DNA from: Psychroflexus aestuariivivens
GTDB taxonomy: Bacteria > Bacteroidota > Bacteroidia > Flavobacteriales > Flavobacteriaceae
Length of the DNA: 43,725 bases
NCBI RefSeq assembly: GCF_004010055.1
Contig: NZ_RQVT01000019.1
Span: 1-43,725, forward strand
Direction of reading: 5' to 3'
Shown here one piece after another: positions 32,549 through 42,475 of this stretch (the stretch's first letter is position 1; each line of letters begins with the position of its first letter). A model generated the notes under the pieces. It searched no databases. It was given only the letters and a program-made list of their open reading frames with translations, and was not told the origin of the DNA. Made by a program: the position numbers and the translations under genes.

Positions 32549-34273
32549 ATGGTTCTTAGCACTTGGGATTGGCTTATTATTATTAGTTTTTTTGTCCTCA
32601 GTCTTGCCATTGGAATTATAGTTTCCAAAAAAAGCGGTCAAAGTGCCAAAAACTTTTTTTTATCGGGCAGAAATATGTCTTGGTGGCTGCTGGGAATTTC
32701 TATGGTTGCCACTACTTTTGCTGCAGACACTCCAGGATTAGTCGCAGGAATCGTCAGGAATGATGGTGTTTATGGCAACTGGATTTGGTGGAGTTTTCTA
32801 CTTACAGGAATGTTAACTGTCTTTTTTTATGCAAAACTATGGCGAAAAAGTGAAATCTCCACTGATTTAGAATTTTATGAACTTCGCTACAGTGGAAAAA
32901 GTGCTGCATTTCTCCGTGGTTTTCGGGCTTTATATTTAGGCGTATTTTTCAATATTGTGATTATGGCTACAGTTTGTTTGGCTGCAATTAAAATAGGCCA
33001 TGTCATGTTCAACTTTTCTGCAGTAGAATCTTTAGTGATTTCATGTTCTGTCACTGTTTTATATTCAATGCTTGGCGGTCTGAAAGGTGTTATTATTACA
33101 GATTTTGTTCAGTTTGCTATTGCAATTACAGGCAGTATTTGGGCAACGATTTATATTGTAAATATTCCTGAGATTGGCGGTTTAGAAAATTTGCTAGCTA
33201 GCGCAGAAATTCAAGGAAAAACCTCCATTTTCCCAGATTTTTCGAAACCTGAAATTTATATTCCTTTATTAATTATTCCTTTAGCCGTACAGTGGTGGAG
33301 CGTTTGGTATCCGGGTGCCGAACCTGGCGGTGGTGGGTATATTGTTCAAAGAATGTTGGCTGCAAAAAACACAAAACACGCCACTTTGGCTACACTTTTA
33401 TTCACAGTGGTTCATTATGCGGTTCGACCTTGGCCTTGGATTGTTATTGGTTTAGCTTCATTAATAATTTTTCCAGACTTGGCTAGTTTAGCCGTAGCTT
33501 TTCCAGATTTGAGTGAAAATTTTATCAAAAATGACCTGGCTTACGCCGCTATGCTTTCCTACTTACCATCCGGTTTACTAGGTTTGGTTGTCACTTCACT
33601 AATTGCAGCGTTTATGAGTACCATTTCAACACATTTAAATTGGGGAAGTAGCTATGTTGTCAATGATTTTTTTGTGAGATTTCTAAAGCCAAATGCTACT
33701 GAATTTCAAAAAGTACTGACTGGAAGATTGTCTACATTATTGATGATGGTTTGTGCTGCTTTGTTGGCTTTGGTTTTGGATGAAGCCAGAGATGCTTTCA
33801 ACTTGCTTTTGCAAATTGGTGCTGGCACAGGATTGTTATTTATTCTAAGATGGTTTTGGTACAAAATCAACCCATATAGTGAAATTGCTGCCATGCTATC
33901 TTCATTCATTATAGCAGTTCTTTTTTTTGTTGGTAAAAAACAAAACTGGTGGCAATTAGAATCGCATATTGAATTGGTTATTGGGGTTTTAATCACCACT
34001 ATTATTTGGGTTACAGTGAGTTTTTGCACGAGACCAACTGATGAGAAAACACTCCGTAAATTTGAAAATAAAGTCTTCGACCAAGGCGATAAATTTCATA
34101 ATTTCAAATACAAAATACTAGGATTTGTGTTTGGAATTTCTGGCGTCTATTCGGCTTTATTTGCGACTGGATATTTTATTTACAAAAATTTCATGTTATC
34201 TGTAATTGCAACATCAATTTCTGTGATTTCTATTGGAATAATTATAAAATTTCGAAAGAAAATTCTAAGTTGA
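32549..34273 (+). CDS. sodium:solute symporter family protein
   Basis: This 574-aa inner membrane transporter has about thirteen or more helices. The SSS family features are clear: FFLSGRNMSWWLLGISMVATTFAADTP at about 37-63, GGLKGVIITDFVQFAI near 175-190, and LGLVVTSLIAAFMSTISTHLNWGSSYVVNDF near 345-375. The AFMSTISTHLNWG segment is the family's Na2-site helix. The substrate could be a sugar, amino acid, sialic acid or nucleoside and cannot be told from this sequence. It ends the lptD-ridA-symporter transcript and is followed by a weak hairpin. There is no regulator nearby. Confidence 0.93.
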   Translation: MVLSTWDWLIIISFFVLSLAIGIIVSKKSGQSAKNFFLSGRNMSWWLLGISMVATTFAADTPGLVAGIVRNDGVYGNWIWWSFLLTGMLTVFFYAKLWRKSEISTDLEFYELRYSGKSAAFLRGFRALYLGVFFNIVIMATVCLAAIKIGHVMFNFSAVESLVISCSVTVLYSMLGGLKGVIITDFVQFAIAITGSIWATIYIVNIPEIGGLENLLASAEIQGKTSIFPDFSKPEIYIPLLIIPLAVQWWSVWYPGAEPGGGGYIVQRMLAAKNTKHATLATLLFTVVHYAVRPWPWIVIGLASLIIFPDLASLAVAFPDLSENFIKNDLAYAAMLSYLPSGLLGLVVTSLIAAFMSTISTHLNWGSSYVVNDFFVRFLKPNATEFQKVLTGRLSTLLMMVCAALLALVLDEARDAFNLLLQIGAGTGLLFILRWFWYKINPYSEIAAMLSSFIIAVLFFVGKKQNWWQLESHIELVIGVLITTIIWVTVSFCTRPTDEKTLRKFENKVFDQGDKFHNFKYKILGFVFGISGVYSALFATGYFIYKNFMLSVIATSISVISIGIIIKFRKKILS

Positions 34274-34278
34274 TTTTA

Positions 34279-34303
34279 TACCAGTTTAAACTTCAAATTG
34301 GTA
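34279..34303 (+). terminator. weak hairpin after the symporter gene
   Basis: The arms TACCAGTTT (34279-34287) and AAATTGGTA (34295-34303) pair with one G-T wobble over a seven-base loop. A TTTT tract follows at 34309-34313. It is weak and AT-rich, but placed correctly between converging genes. Confidence 0.35.
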
Positions 34304-34399
34304 CTATTGTTTTAAAATGAAGTTCAATTTAAAACATTCAGCTCAAATATTGAATTTGAAATAATTCAAGAATCTTTTTCGTGATGATTCCTTTCAAAT

Positions 34400-37300
34400 T
34401 CAATTGAAACCTTTTTTCTCATTAGGAAAAATAATATAATCTGGTTGTTTGGATGGCTCTGCTCTTTGCTCCTCTTCTTCTCTGCCTTTCTCTTGCTTTT
34501 CGAATTCCTTGTTTAAAATTTTATTAATCAACTCTTTAAAAGTATCAAAATCTACGGTGTAAGTTAGACCAATACCTTGTGTATAACCTAATTCTTCACC
34601 TATAAACTGAATATCACTTTCTCGATTGAACACATTAGCACGTAAACTACCTGTTTCGTTTAGCAAGAAATTGACAACCACATCGCCAAAGATTACAGAT
34701 TCTGTAACACCACCAACGGGAACACCGAATTTTCCGTTGATTAAAATGCGCTCACTAATTTGTGTTTTGATAGATAATCCAACACGATCCGCCATATTGT
34801 TTTGATTAAGTGTGCGATCGTTTTGTTGATAATTCAAACCAAGTTTGAATTTGTTGTCTTCATCTTTAATAATATCATCCACAATTCCTGAGGCGCGCTC
34901 AATCAGGTTTCCAGTAATCGCATTTTGCCCAATTCCAGCTTGACTATAAAAAGTACCTTGAGTGACCAAAGACAGGGCTTGCAATTCTGTATTTTCCCTA
35001 CCCTGAACTCGATATTCCAACTCGCTTTTCACTACTGAAGAAAGATTGGGATAGTTCAAGTCGAAAGTAATATCTGGCTGAATAATTTGCCCGTTTAGGT
35101 TAATCATCACTTCAACAGGGATTTCACGATTTATACTTGGATTTTCCAACAATATTGAAGGATTAGCCTCGGTTACATATTTTGCCTGAACGTCAATATT
35201 TGCACGAACTGGATCACCATTCCAAGTCAAATTTGAACCTGGAACAACTTGAAATTTTTTCTGAACTAATCCTGAATATTTAAAATTGTATTCGCCTTCG
35301 TAAGCCACAAAGTCGCCATACATATTGAATTTTCCATTGGTATTGATTTCAATCAATAAAGTTCCAGCACCACGACCTTTCAGACTACTTCCGTTGATTT
35401 GATCAACCACAATTTCGACTTCAGCATCGCGCGTAATATCCAAATTGAAATTCAAACTTACCCCTTTTACATCTTTAATTCTTATTTGATTTCCTTCCTC
35501 TTGTCTCAGTTTGTCTTCTAGACTTAAAAAATATACAAATGAATTATCCCCAAGCGTTTCAGAATCGTCCAGAGGAATTTTGAAAACAGTATTTTCCTGT
35601 GTTCTTGCTTCTACATCGATAACCAGCTCATCAGTCGGTCCAGAAATCTGCGCATTTCCGTCTATAAAAGCCGTTCCATAATAGAGCGCACCATCTTCAA
35701 ATTTTGTATCTAATGCTAGAAGATTGTCTGAAGAAATATTTAGATCTAAATTCCATTTTGAAAATGCTTGATTTGTAATGCTTCCCGATAAAATTCCTTT
35801 GGTTTCATATTTTGTATCAATGATTTCAATGTTATCAAAAACAAATTCTTTTCTGTTGAATTTTACTTTTGAATTTTCAGCAAAATCGTAATCGATATTT
35901 AGATAAGGTACGTTAAGACCAGCTTTGTCCAAATTGAGTTCTCCATCAAATTCTGGATCGTTGATTTGTCCAGAAACATCAACATTTCCTGAAACTAAAC
36001 CACGAATATTAGAAACCACATCTTCGCCGAAACCACTAAATGGAAGAATGTTGAAATCCTTGAAAGCAACATTCATATCGAAAAACTGATTTTGGTTTTG
36101 GCTCCTGATTTCACCTTCAGCTTTAAACAATTCTTTGTTATCTTTTTTCAGCAAGGCTTTTAAAGAAAAATTACTCAAATCCTCATTTCCATCTGCTAAT
36201 AAATTCAAATTTCCATAATCTTGATCATTCAGTTTTAAATCTTTAACTGTTGCGTCAAAATTAGGATTATAGAGGTTGTTTTCTTGGTAAATATTCAATA
36301 CGCCATCCAAAACGCCATTGATATTCAAACTATCGATATTTGGGGTGATTTTAGCTAAATCTACTTCTTCAAATTTCAAGTTTACATCTTTGTAGGTGGA
36401 ATCTCTAAGTTCACCATTCAATTTAATAAATTGATCATTATGTGATAAAAGTATAGAGTCAATTTCAAAATTTTGGAAGCCACGCTCAATTTTTACTTTA
36501 TTCCGCTTGTTAGAATTTTTATTTATAAACCACAGGTTGTCTTTATAGACGATGCTTGAGCGTTTGAAACCAAATGTAGATTTGTCGTTTTCATTTGCAG
36601 TTTGATACAAACTCAAATTGAATTTATCTTGATTATTATCGCCACCCTTAAATTCTGTTCTCACGAAAAGTGTATCTTTCAAATTGACGTTAATCATATT
36701 GAAATCGGAAATATCGTAAGCTGAAGTATGAATTTTTTCGATTTCAGCATAACTGTTATACAATGAACTTTTTGTATCTATTTGAATGTTTACGTTTTCG
36801 AATTTATTATCATAAGCTCCAATAGAAGGAGATTTGAAATTTAACTTAAAATCATTTTCGCTAGCGACAATACTTCCACGCATAAAAGTATTTGGTGCAA
36901 CTTCAATATCTGGGAAGAAAACTTCGACAATTTTATTATAAATATTGATATCGAAATCTACGTACTGATAGTTCGTTTTGTCGGTCTCTTCAGATCTGAA
37001 ATATAGATTTTCAACCGCATTGAAGAATAATTTTGGGAGCTCAGAGATTTTGTAATCTCCAACTAAACTTCCGCTTATGATATCTGGACTATTGATACTG
37101 ATGGTATGAATTTCTTCATCAAATTTTGAAGAAATCTGTAATTCTTCAAAATTGAATTTTTCCTTTTCGTTGTTGTATTCAAAATTATTGAAGACAATAT
37201 CACCGCGCATTTGGTCGATTTCATTTCCAACTAAGTCAACTTTTACGTTGCCCTTGAAATCTGCTAAACTATCACGAGTAACAATATTCAAAGCTTTAAG

Positions 37301-38791
37301 ATTGGAATATTCAATATCGGCTTCAAAATCATAAACATTTTGTTCGCTCGAGGCATCTACTAAACCTTTGAAATCGAACAGAAAGTTAGGATCGTTACTT
37401 TTCAAATCACCTTTGAAATAGGGAGCTTTCAGGTTGCCATTGATTTCTATATTCTTGTATTCATAATTATTGATTTCTATAGATTTTATTTGGCCTGCAA
37501 CTTGCGTATTCAGTGATTCTTTAGTGAAACCTTTGCCATCAACTTTAAGATTGAAGGCGGTTTTGCCAAGAATATTTTCAGAAAAAAAAGATTTGATATT
37601 GAAATTATCAAAACGCAAATCGCCTTGATAAGTTACAGATTCAGGATCTTTGAAATTTTGGAAATTAATTTTCAATTTGGATTGACCTATTTCAGTTGAA
37701 GCCAACATATTTAGACTTAAATCATTCTCAGAAACTTTTGCTCTTCCCGTTAGTGTCATCATTCCAAATTTTGAAATAAATTCTGGTAAATTTGTACCTA
37801 AATCTCTAGGTAACAAGCTTACCAAATCTTCATAATTTGTAGTCACAGAAAAGCGATCACCATCCAAATTGAAATCAGATTCGCCAAACATATTGTTCAA
37901 CGTCAATCCTCCTTCAATTTTGCTTTTAGAAATGCCATTAATATCAAGATTGGATAATGTCAAATTATTAAGCGTTCCGCTAAAATCGCTACTTAAAACA
38001 AAATCTTGACCAAAGCCAAAACCATCATAAAACCGTCGTAAATCTGAGCTGGAAATTTTAGCATTTTCAAAACTGGCTTTAATATTAACTTTGTCGGTAA
38101 AATCTTTCAAATCTTTGCGTTCATAACTCAAGTCAATTTTGCCATTTAGCTTTGAGTTAGGCGTTTCAATTTGAAGATTTTCAAAACTCATGGACGATCT
38201 TGTGTAGTTGAATTTTGACGTAAAGTCCTCTATAACCAAACCTTCCTGTAAAATTCCGGATAAGCGTTGAACTTGCAAATCGACTTCTGTTCCTATAATT
38301 TTAAAATCACTAATATTGAAATCCAATTCATCTATATCGAATGTACGCTGTTCTGTTTTGTTTTCATCTTCAATAATTACACGACTATTGATTGCTAAAA
38401 CTCGGTCGATATACAATTCGAAAGGTTTTGAAACTTTGGTTGTATCTTCAAATTTATTAAGAAAAGCAGAGAAGCTATCATCCTCTTCGAATTTATATTG
38501 CTTCAATTTGAATTTTAAACCTTCAAATTCAGCGTTTGAAAAATTGTAAGTGTTGTCTGCAAATTCTGAAAGATTCACCAATGAAGTGGATAAAGAATTT
38601 GCATAAATAATTGTATCATTATAATCATCTTGAATGAAAACGTTCTCTAATTCAACTTGACCTTTAAAATTAACTTTAATGCCATCTACAGAAATTTTTG
38701 TGTTGTAAGTTTCATTCAAATTGGTGGTCAGTTTATTAGCAAAATAAGACTGAACCTGTGGAATTGAAAATACCAAAACAATGAGTAACAA
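34400..38791 (-). CDS. translocation/assembly module TamB (DUF490) protein
   Basis: This very large protein (1463 aa from 38791) is a beta-helical envelope protein. The N-terminus is a membrane anchor, the middle holds hundreds of residues of beta-taco/AsmA-like repeats (NLKIEG-, DFKGNVKVDL-like strands), and the C-terminal TamB/DUF490 domain has FVAYEGEYNFKYSGLVQKKFQVVPGSNLTWNG near 1165-1195 and PDITFDLNYPNLSS. TamB-like proteins span the periplasm and help lipid transport or outer membrane assembly. The conventional start at 38791 is a TTG inside the membrane anchor. Coding continues back to at least 38848 (IKKFLNILKKIFVAIFLL, the usual basic head), but with no ATG, GTG or TTG. The start is therefore unclear; see finding. 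Confidence 0.9.
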   Translation of the reverse strand: MLLIVLVFSIPQVQSYFANKLTTNLNETYNTKISVDGIKVNFKGQVELENVFIQDDYNDTIIYANSLSTSLVNLSEFADNTYNFSNAEFEGLKFKLKQYKFEEDDSFSAFLNKFEDTTKVSKPFELYIDRVLAINSRVIIEDENKTEQRTFDIDELDFNISDFKIIGTEVDLQVQRLSGILQEGLVIEDFTSKFNYTRSSMSFENLQIETPNSKLNGKIDLSYERKDLKDFTDKVNIKASFENAKISSSDLRRFYDGFGFGQDFVLSSDFSGTLNNLTLSNLDINGISKSKIEGGLTLNNMFGESDFNLDGDRFSVTTNYEDLVSLLPRDLGTNLPEFISKFGMMTLTGRAKVSENDLSLNMLASTEIGQSKLKINFQNFKDPESVTYQGDLRFDNFNIKSFFSENILGKTAFNLKVDGKGFTKESLNTQVAGQIKSIEINNYEYKNIEINGNLKAPYFKGDLKSNDPNFLFDFKGLVDASSEQNVYDFEADIEYSNLKALNIVTRDSLADFKGNVKVDLVGNEIDQMRGDIVFNNFEYNNEKEKFNFEELQISSKFDEEIHTISINSPDIISGSLVGDYKISELPKLFFNAVENLYFRSEETDKTNYQYVDFDINIYNKIVEVFFPDIEVAPNTFMRGSIVASENDFKLNFKSPSIGAYDNKFENVNIQIDTKSSLYNSYAEIEKIHTSAYDISDFNMINVNLKDTLFVRTEFKGGDNNQDKFNLSLYQTANENDKSTFGFKRSSIVYKDNLWFINKNSNKRNKVKIERGFQNFEIDSILLSHNDQFIKLNGELRDSTYKDVNLKFEEVDLAKITPNIDSLNINGVLDGVLNIYQENNLYNPNFDATVKDLKLNDQDYGNLNLLADGNEDLSNFSLKALLKKDNKELFKAEGEIRSQNQNQFFDMNVAFKDFNILPFSGFGEDVVSNIRGLVSGNVDVSGQINDPEFDGELNLDKAGLNVPYLNIDYDFAENSKVKFNRKEFVFDNIEIIDTKYETKGILSGSITNQAFSKWNLDLNISSDNLLALDTKFEDGALYYGTAFIDGNAQISGPTDELVIDVEARTQENTVFKIPLDDSETLGDNSFVYFLSLEDKLRQEEGNQIRIKDVKGVSLNFNLDITRDAEVEIVVDQINGSSLKGRGAGTLLIEINTNGKFNMYGDFVAYEGEYNFKYSGLVQKKFQVVPGSNLTWNGDPVRANIDVQAKYVTEANPSILLENPSINREIPVEVMINLNGQIIQPDITFDLNYPNLSSVVKSELEYRVQGRENTELQALSLVTQGTFYSQAGIGQNAITGNLIERASGIVDDIIKDEDNKFKLGLNYQQNDRTLNQNNMADRVGLSIKTQISERILINGKFGVPVGGVTESVIFGDVVVNFLLNETGSLRANVFNRESDIQFIGEELGYTQGIGLTYTVDFDTFKELINKILNKEFEKQEKGREEEEQRAEPSKQPDYIIFPNEKKGFN

Positions 38792-38933
38792 TAATAAAAA
38801 TATTGCGACAAAAATCTTTTTTAGAATGTTTAAAAATTTTTTGATAACCTGTTTTTTTCTTGTTCAGCGAGACTTTTTCAAAGATAAATGAAATACTAAT
38901 CCCAAATGCATTTTTTTAAGTAACAAATTTATT

Positions 38934-38941
38934 TAGATTTG
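38934..38941 (+). promoter_or_regulatory. tsaD -7 box
   Basis: TAGATTTG fits TAnnTTTG exactly and lies 28 bases before the ATG at 38970. No TTTG is found at the -33 position; a run of seven T's is there instead. Confidence 0.4.
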
Positions 38942-38969
38942 TCTTAGTTTTAGAAATATCAACAAAATA

Positions 38970-39995
38970 ATGTCAAATTCCAAAGACGTTTACGTTTTGG
39001 CCATAGAATCTTCCTGCGATGACACTTCGGCAGCTGTTCTTAAGAACGATAAAGTCTTGAGCAATATTATTGCGTCGCAGAAAGTTCATGAAAAATATGG
39101 CGGAGTTGTTCCAGAACTTGCTTCCAGAGCACATCAACAACATATTGTACCAGTAATACAACAAGCTATAGAAAGTGCAGGAATTTCTAAAAAGCAATTG
39201 TCTGCAATTGCCTTTACAAAAGGGCCAGGCTTGATGGGCGCTTTGTTAGTTGGAAGTTCTTTTGCTAAATCTTTGAGCTTAGCTTTGAAAATTCCATTGA
39301 TAGAAGTGAATCATATGCAAGCGCATTTATTGGTACATTTTATTGATGAAGATCATTTATCGAAACCAAAATTTCCATTTTTAGGAATTACAATTAGCGG
39401 CGGTCATACGCAAATTGTAGAAGTGAAAGATTATTTTGAAATGAAAGTCATTGGTGAAACTTTGGACGATGCCATCGGCGAAGCTTTTGATAAGTGTGGC
39501 AAAATGTTTCAATTGCCTTATCCAGCCGGACCACATATCGACAAACTTGCAGATAAAGGAAATGAGAAAAAATTTGAATTTGCAAAACCAAATGTGAAAG
39601 GTTTAGATTTTAGTTTCAGCGGTTTAAAAACTTCAGTTTTATATTTTTTGCAAAAACAAACCCGAGACAATCCCAATTTTATAGAAGAAAATCTAAATGA
39701 TTTGTGCGCTTCATTTCAAGCTAAAGTGGTTGATATTTTAATTTCAAAAATAGAAAAAGCAGTGAAGCAAACTGGCATCAAACAAATTGCTATCGGTGGT
39801 GGTGTTTCTGCTAATTCTGGAATAAGGTCAGCTTTGAAAGCAAAAGAAGTTTCAAAAAAATGGGAGACTTTTGTGCCAAAATTCGAATATTGTACGGATA
39901 ATGCTGCAATGATTGGGATTGTTGGTTATTATAAATTTTTGAATAAGGATTTTACGGAGTTAACAGCAAAATCAAATGCTAGATATCGATTTTAA
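38970..39995 (+). CDS. tsaD: tRNA N6-adenosine threonylcarbamoyltransferase TsaD
   Basis: This 341-aa enzyme is of usual length. It has the ASKHA-fold ATP motifs (AIESSCDDTSAAVL at 11-24, ISGGHTQIV at 142-150, GGGVSANSG) and the metal site HMQAH (His115, His119) with the last Asp in CTDNAAMIG. TsaD with TsaB and TsaE transfers threonylcarbamoyl to A37 of tRNAs that read ANN codons, in the cytoplasm. It is divergent from tamB across about 120 bases and begins a + strand run. The parvulin-like gene follows after 12 bases. The function is certain. Confidence 0.97.
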   Translation: MSNSKDVYVLAIESSCDDTSAAVLKNDKVLSNIIASQKVHEKYGGVVPELASRAHQQHIVPVIQQAIESAGISKKQLSAIAFTKGPGLMGALLVGSSFAKSLSLALKIPLIEVNHMQAHLLVHFIDEDHLSKPKFPFLGITISGGHTQIVEVKDYFEMKVIGETLDDAIGEAFDKCGKMFQLPYPAGPHIDKLADKGNEKKFEFAKPNVKGLDFSFSGLKTSVLYFLQKQTRDNPNFIEENLNDLCASFQAKVVDILISKIEKAVKQTGIKQIAIGGGVSANSGIRSALKAKEVSKKWETFVPKFEYCTDNAAMIGIVGYYKFLNKDFTELTAKSNARYRF

Positions 39996-40007
39996 ATTTT
40001 AAAAAAC

Positions 40008-40640
40008 ATGTTGAAAAAAATATTTTTTATATTCATTTTACTATTAAGTTTCAATTTAACAGCACAACGCGCATTGTTCAATCAAAATTTTGATGAATTT
40101 TCAGAATTCGATATTCCCGAGAATGAATTAAAACAATATAAATCTGAAGGGAAACTCACCATTTTCAATGTCGAAAAACACTCCACTAGTTTAGCAAAAA
40201 AACTGTTTGATTTGAAAGTTGGAAAAACTTATGAAATTAAAAAAGGCACTTTTACTAAAGTTTTGAAAGTTGTTGCCAGTAAAGAAATTGAGCACTATAG
40301 AATTAATTATATATTTCTGGATGGTAATAAATTCACGTACGATAAAATTGATAAACTAAGAGATAAACTAAAAAATATGGCAGGAGGAAGATATGATTTT
40401 AAAGGACTTGCCAAGCAATATTCTATGGACATGAACAGAAACAGAGGTGGAGATTCTGGTTGGTTTAAGGAAGGCAGAATTCATGAAGATTTTAGAAATG
40501 CAGCATTATCTAAAATGAGAAATGCTAATGAAATTTTTAAAATAGATTTAGAAAATGAAAAATGGTTTTATTTGGTCAAAAAAACTTATTCTCCACGTAA
40601 AATTAGGGAAATTGTTGTTTTAGAAACGGAAGTGAGATAA
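40008..40640 (+). CDS. secreted parvulin-type peptidyl-prolyl isomerase domain protein
   Basis: This 210-aa protein has a signal peptide at 1-20 (LLSFNLTAQ). The C-terminal half holds a PpiC-like rotamase region: YDFKGLAKQYSMDMNRNRGGDSGWFKEGRIHEDFRNAA at about 129-167, where GGDSGWF is the core motif. The first half (FNQNFDEFSEFDIPENELK and a small beta region) is not recognised. It probably assists folding of exported proteins in the periplasm. The stop TAA overlaps the ATG of rsmE by one base (TAATG), so they are translationally coupled. The general fold is well supported; the client proteins are unknown. Confidence 0.82.
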   Translation: MLKKIFFIFILLLSFNLTAQRALFNQNFDEFSEFDIPENELKQYKSEGKLTIFNVEKHSTSLAKKLFDLKVGKTYEIKKGTFTKVLKVVASKEIEHYRINYIFLDGNKFTYDKIDKLRDKLKNMAGGRYDFKGLAKQYSMDMNRNRGGDSGWFKEGRIHEDFRNAALSKMRNANEIFKIDLENEKWFYLVKKTYSPRKIREIVVLETEVR

Positions 40641-41338
40641 TGCAATTATTCTACGAACCAGATTTTGAAAACAAACAGGAATTTGTTGAAATCAATTCAA
40701 CAGAAAGTAGACATATTGCCAAAGTATTGAGAAAAAATAATGGTGATTTAATAAATATTACAAATGGTCGAGGCCTCTGTGCTAAAGGAATATTAGTTAG
40801 TAATCACCCTAAAAAATGTGTTATAAAGGTTGACGAACTGTTATCTCAAAATACGCCTGAACATTTACATATTGCGATTGCACCAACCAAAGCTAACGAT
40901 CGATTTGAATGGTTTTTAGAGAAATCTACAGAAATTGGAATTACAGAAATTACACCTATTATTTGCCAAAACAGTGAACGTCGCAAAATCAAACCAGAAC
41001 GCTATGAAAAAGTGCTTCAAGCAGCAATGAAACAATCTTTAAAATTTCATTTACCTGTTTTGAATCCACTTCAAAGTTATGAAGACTTTATCAAAATGAA
41101 TACTGAAGAAAAAAAGTTAATCGCTCACTGCGAAGATTCAGAAAAATCAGAACTTTCTTCCAAAATTGAAAAAAATATCTTAGTTTTAATCGGTCCTGAA
41201 GGCGATTTTTCCAGTACAGAAATAGAGAAAGCTTTAAGTCACGGTTTTGAAGCAATCAATCTTTCAGATTCAAGACTTCGTACAGAAACTGCTGGAATTG
41301 TTGCCTGTCATACAATTAATTTAATGCGTTCTTTATGA
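40640..41338 (+). CDS. rsmE: 16S rRNA (uracil(1498)-N(3))-methyltransferase RsmE
   Basis: This 232-aa enzyme has the full RsmE layout. An N-terminal PUA-like region includes ESRHIAKVLRKNNGDLI. The SPOUT methyltransferase domain has KANDRFEWFLEKSTEIGITEITPI, LIGPEGDFSSTEIEKA and the C-terminal knot motif LSDSRLRTETAGIVA. It methylates U1498 of 16S rRNA with S-adenosylmethionine in the cytoplasm. It starts in the stop of the isomerase gene, and its own stop overlaps the DUF4159 start as ATGA. The function is secure. Confidence 0.96.
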   Translation: MQLFYEPDFENKQEFVEINSTESRHIAKVLRKNNGDLINITNGRGLCAKGILVSNHPKKCVIKVDELLSQNTPEHLHIAIAPTKANDRFEWFLEKSTEIGITEITPIICQNSERRKIKPERYEKVLQAAMKQSLKFHLPVLNPLQSYEDFIKMNTEEKKLIAHCEDSEKSELSSKIEKNILVLIGPEGDFSSTEIEKALSHGFEAINLSDSRLRTETAGIVACHTINLMRSL

Positions 41339-41979
41339 AATTTATTTTTATAAATATTTTCCTCCTTGTTGGTATTCTAGCTCACGGTCAAAAAATTGGA
41401 TTATTAAAATATGAAGGTGGTGGTGATTGGTACAGTAATCCTACTTCATTGTCAAATCTGATTGCTTTTGCGAACGAAAATATTTCAACAAAAATAGATG
41501 CTCAAGCTGAGGAAGTTGAGCCAGATAGTCCTGAAATTTTCAGATATCCTTACATTCATATGACTGGTCATGGTAATGTATATTTTTCTGAAGAAGCTGC
41601 AAAAAACCTAAGGAATTACATGCTTAGTGGTGGATTTCTTCATGCCGATGACAATTATGGAATGGAGCCATATTTCCGTGAAGCCATCAAAAAGGTTTTT
41701 CCAAATCGAGAATTGAAAGAATTATCAAGTAATCATCCTATTTTCAAAAATAAATTTGTTTTTGAAAATGGTTTACCAAAAATTCATGAGCACGATGGCA
41801 AGCCACCACAAGCTTTTGCTATTGAAGATGATAATGGCAGGATTATGCTTCTTTTTACTTATGAAAGTGATCTTGGAAACGGTTGGGAAGATGAATCTGT
41901 GCATAACGACCCAAAGGAAATTCGTTTGAAAGCCTTGAAGATGGGAAGTAATATTTTAAAATATGCATTTTTAAATTAA
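41335..41979 (+). CDS. DUF4159 domain protein, secreted
   Basis: This 214-aa protein has a signal peptide at 1-18 (VGILAHGQ). DUF4159 hallmarks are KYEGGGDWYSNPTSLSNLI near 24-43, YPYIHMTGHGNVYFSEEAAKNLRNYMLSGGFLHADDNYGM at about 70-109, and SSNHPIFKN. The fold is thought to resemble class I glutamine amidotransferase-like domains; the function is unknown. It overlaps rsmE by four bases and is followed one base later by the SpoU gene. The family call is secure. Confidence 0.92.
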   Translation: MKFIFINIFLLVGILAHGQKIGLLKYEGGGDWYSNPTSLSNLIAFANENISTKIDAQAEEVEPDSPEIFRYPYIHMTGHGNVYFSEEAAKNLRNYMLSGGFLHADDNYGMEPYFREAIKKVFPNRELKELSSNHPIFKNKFVFENGLPKIHEHDGKPPQAFAIEDDNGRIMLLFTYESDLGNGWEDESVHNDPKEIRLKALKMGSNILKYAFLN

Positions 41980-41980
41980 G

Positions 41981-42475
41981 ATGAAACAATATCAATTAGA
42001 GCATCAAGATATTGAGAATCAAAAAAATTCTATAAAAGTTGAATTATTTCTTGAAAAACTAAATAGCCCAGCAAATTTAGGAGCTATTTTCAGAAACGCT
42101 GAAGCTTTTGGAGTAAAAAAAATTTGGCTAAATAAATCGAATATGGCAGATTTAAGGAGCTCTAGGTTTAAAAGAACATCTCGTTCAACAGAAAAAAATC
42201 TCCATATTGAATTTTATGACAATCCTATTGAAGTTTTAAAAGAAGTAACTCAAATTAAGATTGGGATTGAAATTACCTCAGAAAGCAAAAACATTTATCA
42301 TATACAAGAAAATATACAAACTTGTACTTTGGTTTTAGGAAATGAAATTGGTGGAATTTCAAAAGAAGTTATATCAATTTTAGATTCCATTTATCATATA
42401 CCTATGTTTGGATTAAACTCGAGCATCAATGTTGCCCAATCTTGTGGAATTGCACTATATGAACTCAATAGATGA
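41981..42475 (+). CDS. TrmH/SpoU-family RNA 2'-O-methyltransferase
   Basis: This 164-aa protein has a single SPOUT domain without an extra RNA-binding domain. Motif 1 is LNSPANLGAIFRNAEAFGV (residues 29-47), motif 2 is LVLGNEIGGIS, and motif 3 is LNSSINVAQSCGIALYEL at the C-terminus. A basic segment, SSRFKRTSRSTEKN, may contact RNA. It uses S-adenosylmethionine to methylate a ribose 2'-OH; whether the target is tRNA or rRNA cannot be told. The next gene's ATG lies inside its last codons. The class call is secure. Confidence 0.93.
   Translation: MKQYQLEHQDIENQKNSIKVELFLEKLNSPANLGAIFRNAEAFGVKKIWLNKSNMADLRSSRFKRTSRSTEKNLHIEFYDNPIEVLKEVTQIKIGIEITSESKNIYHIQENIQTCTLVLGNEIGGISKEVISILDSIYHIPMFGLNSSINVAQSCGIALYELNR

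Noticed and set aside
42429-42458. Longer start for the THUMP-like methyltransferase
   Set aside because: The extension MLPNLVELHY comes from reading the SpoU gene's conserved motif 3 in another frame. The ATG at 42459 gives a natural N-terminus.
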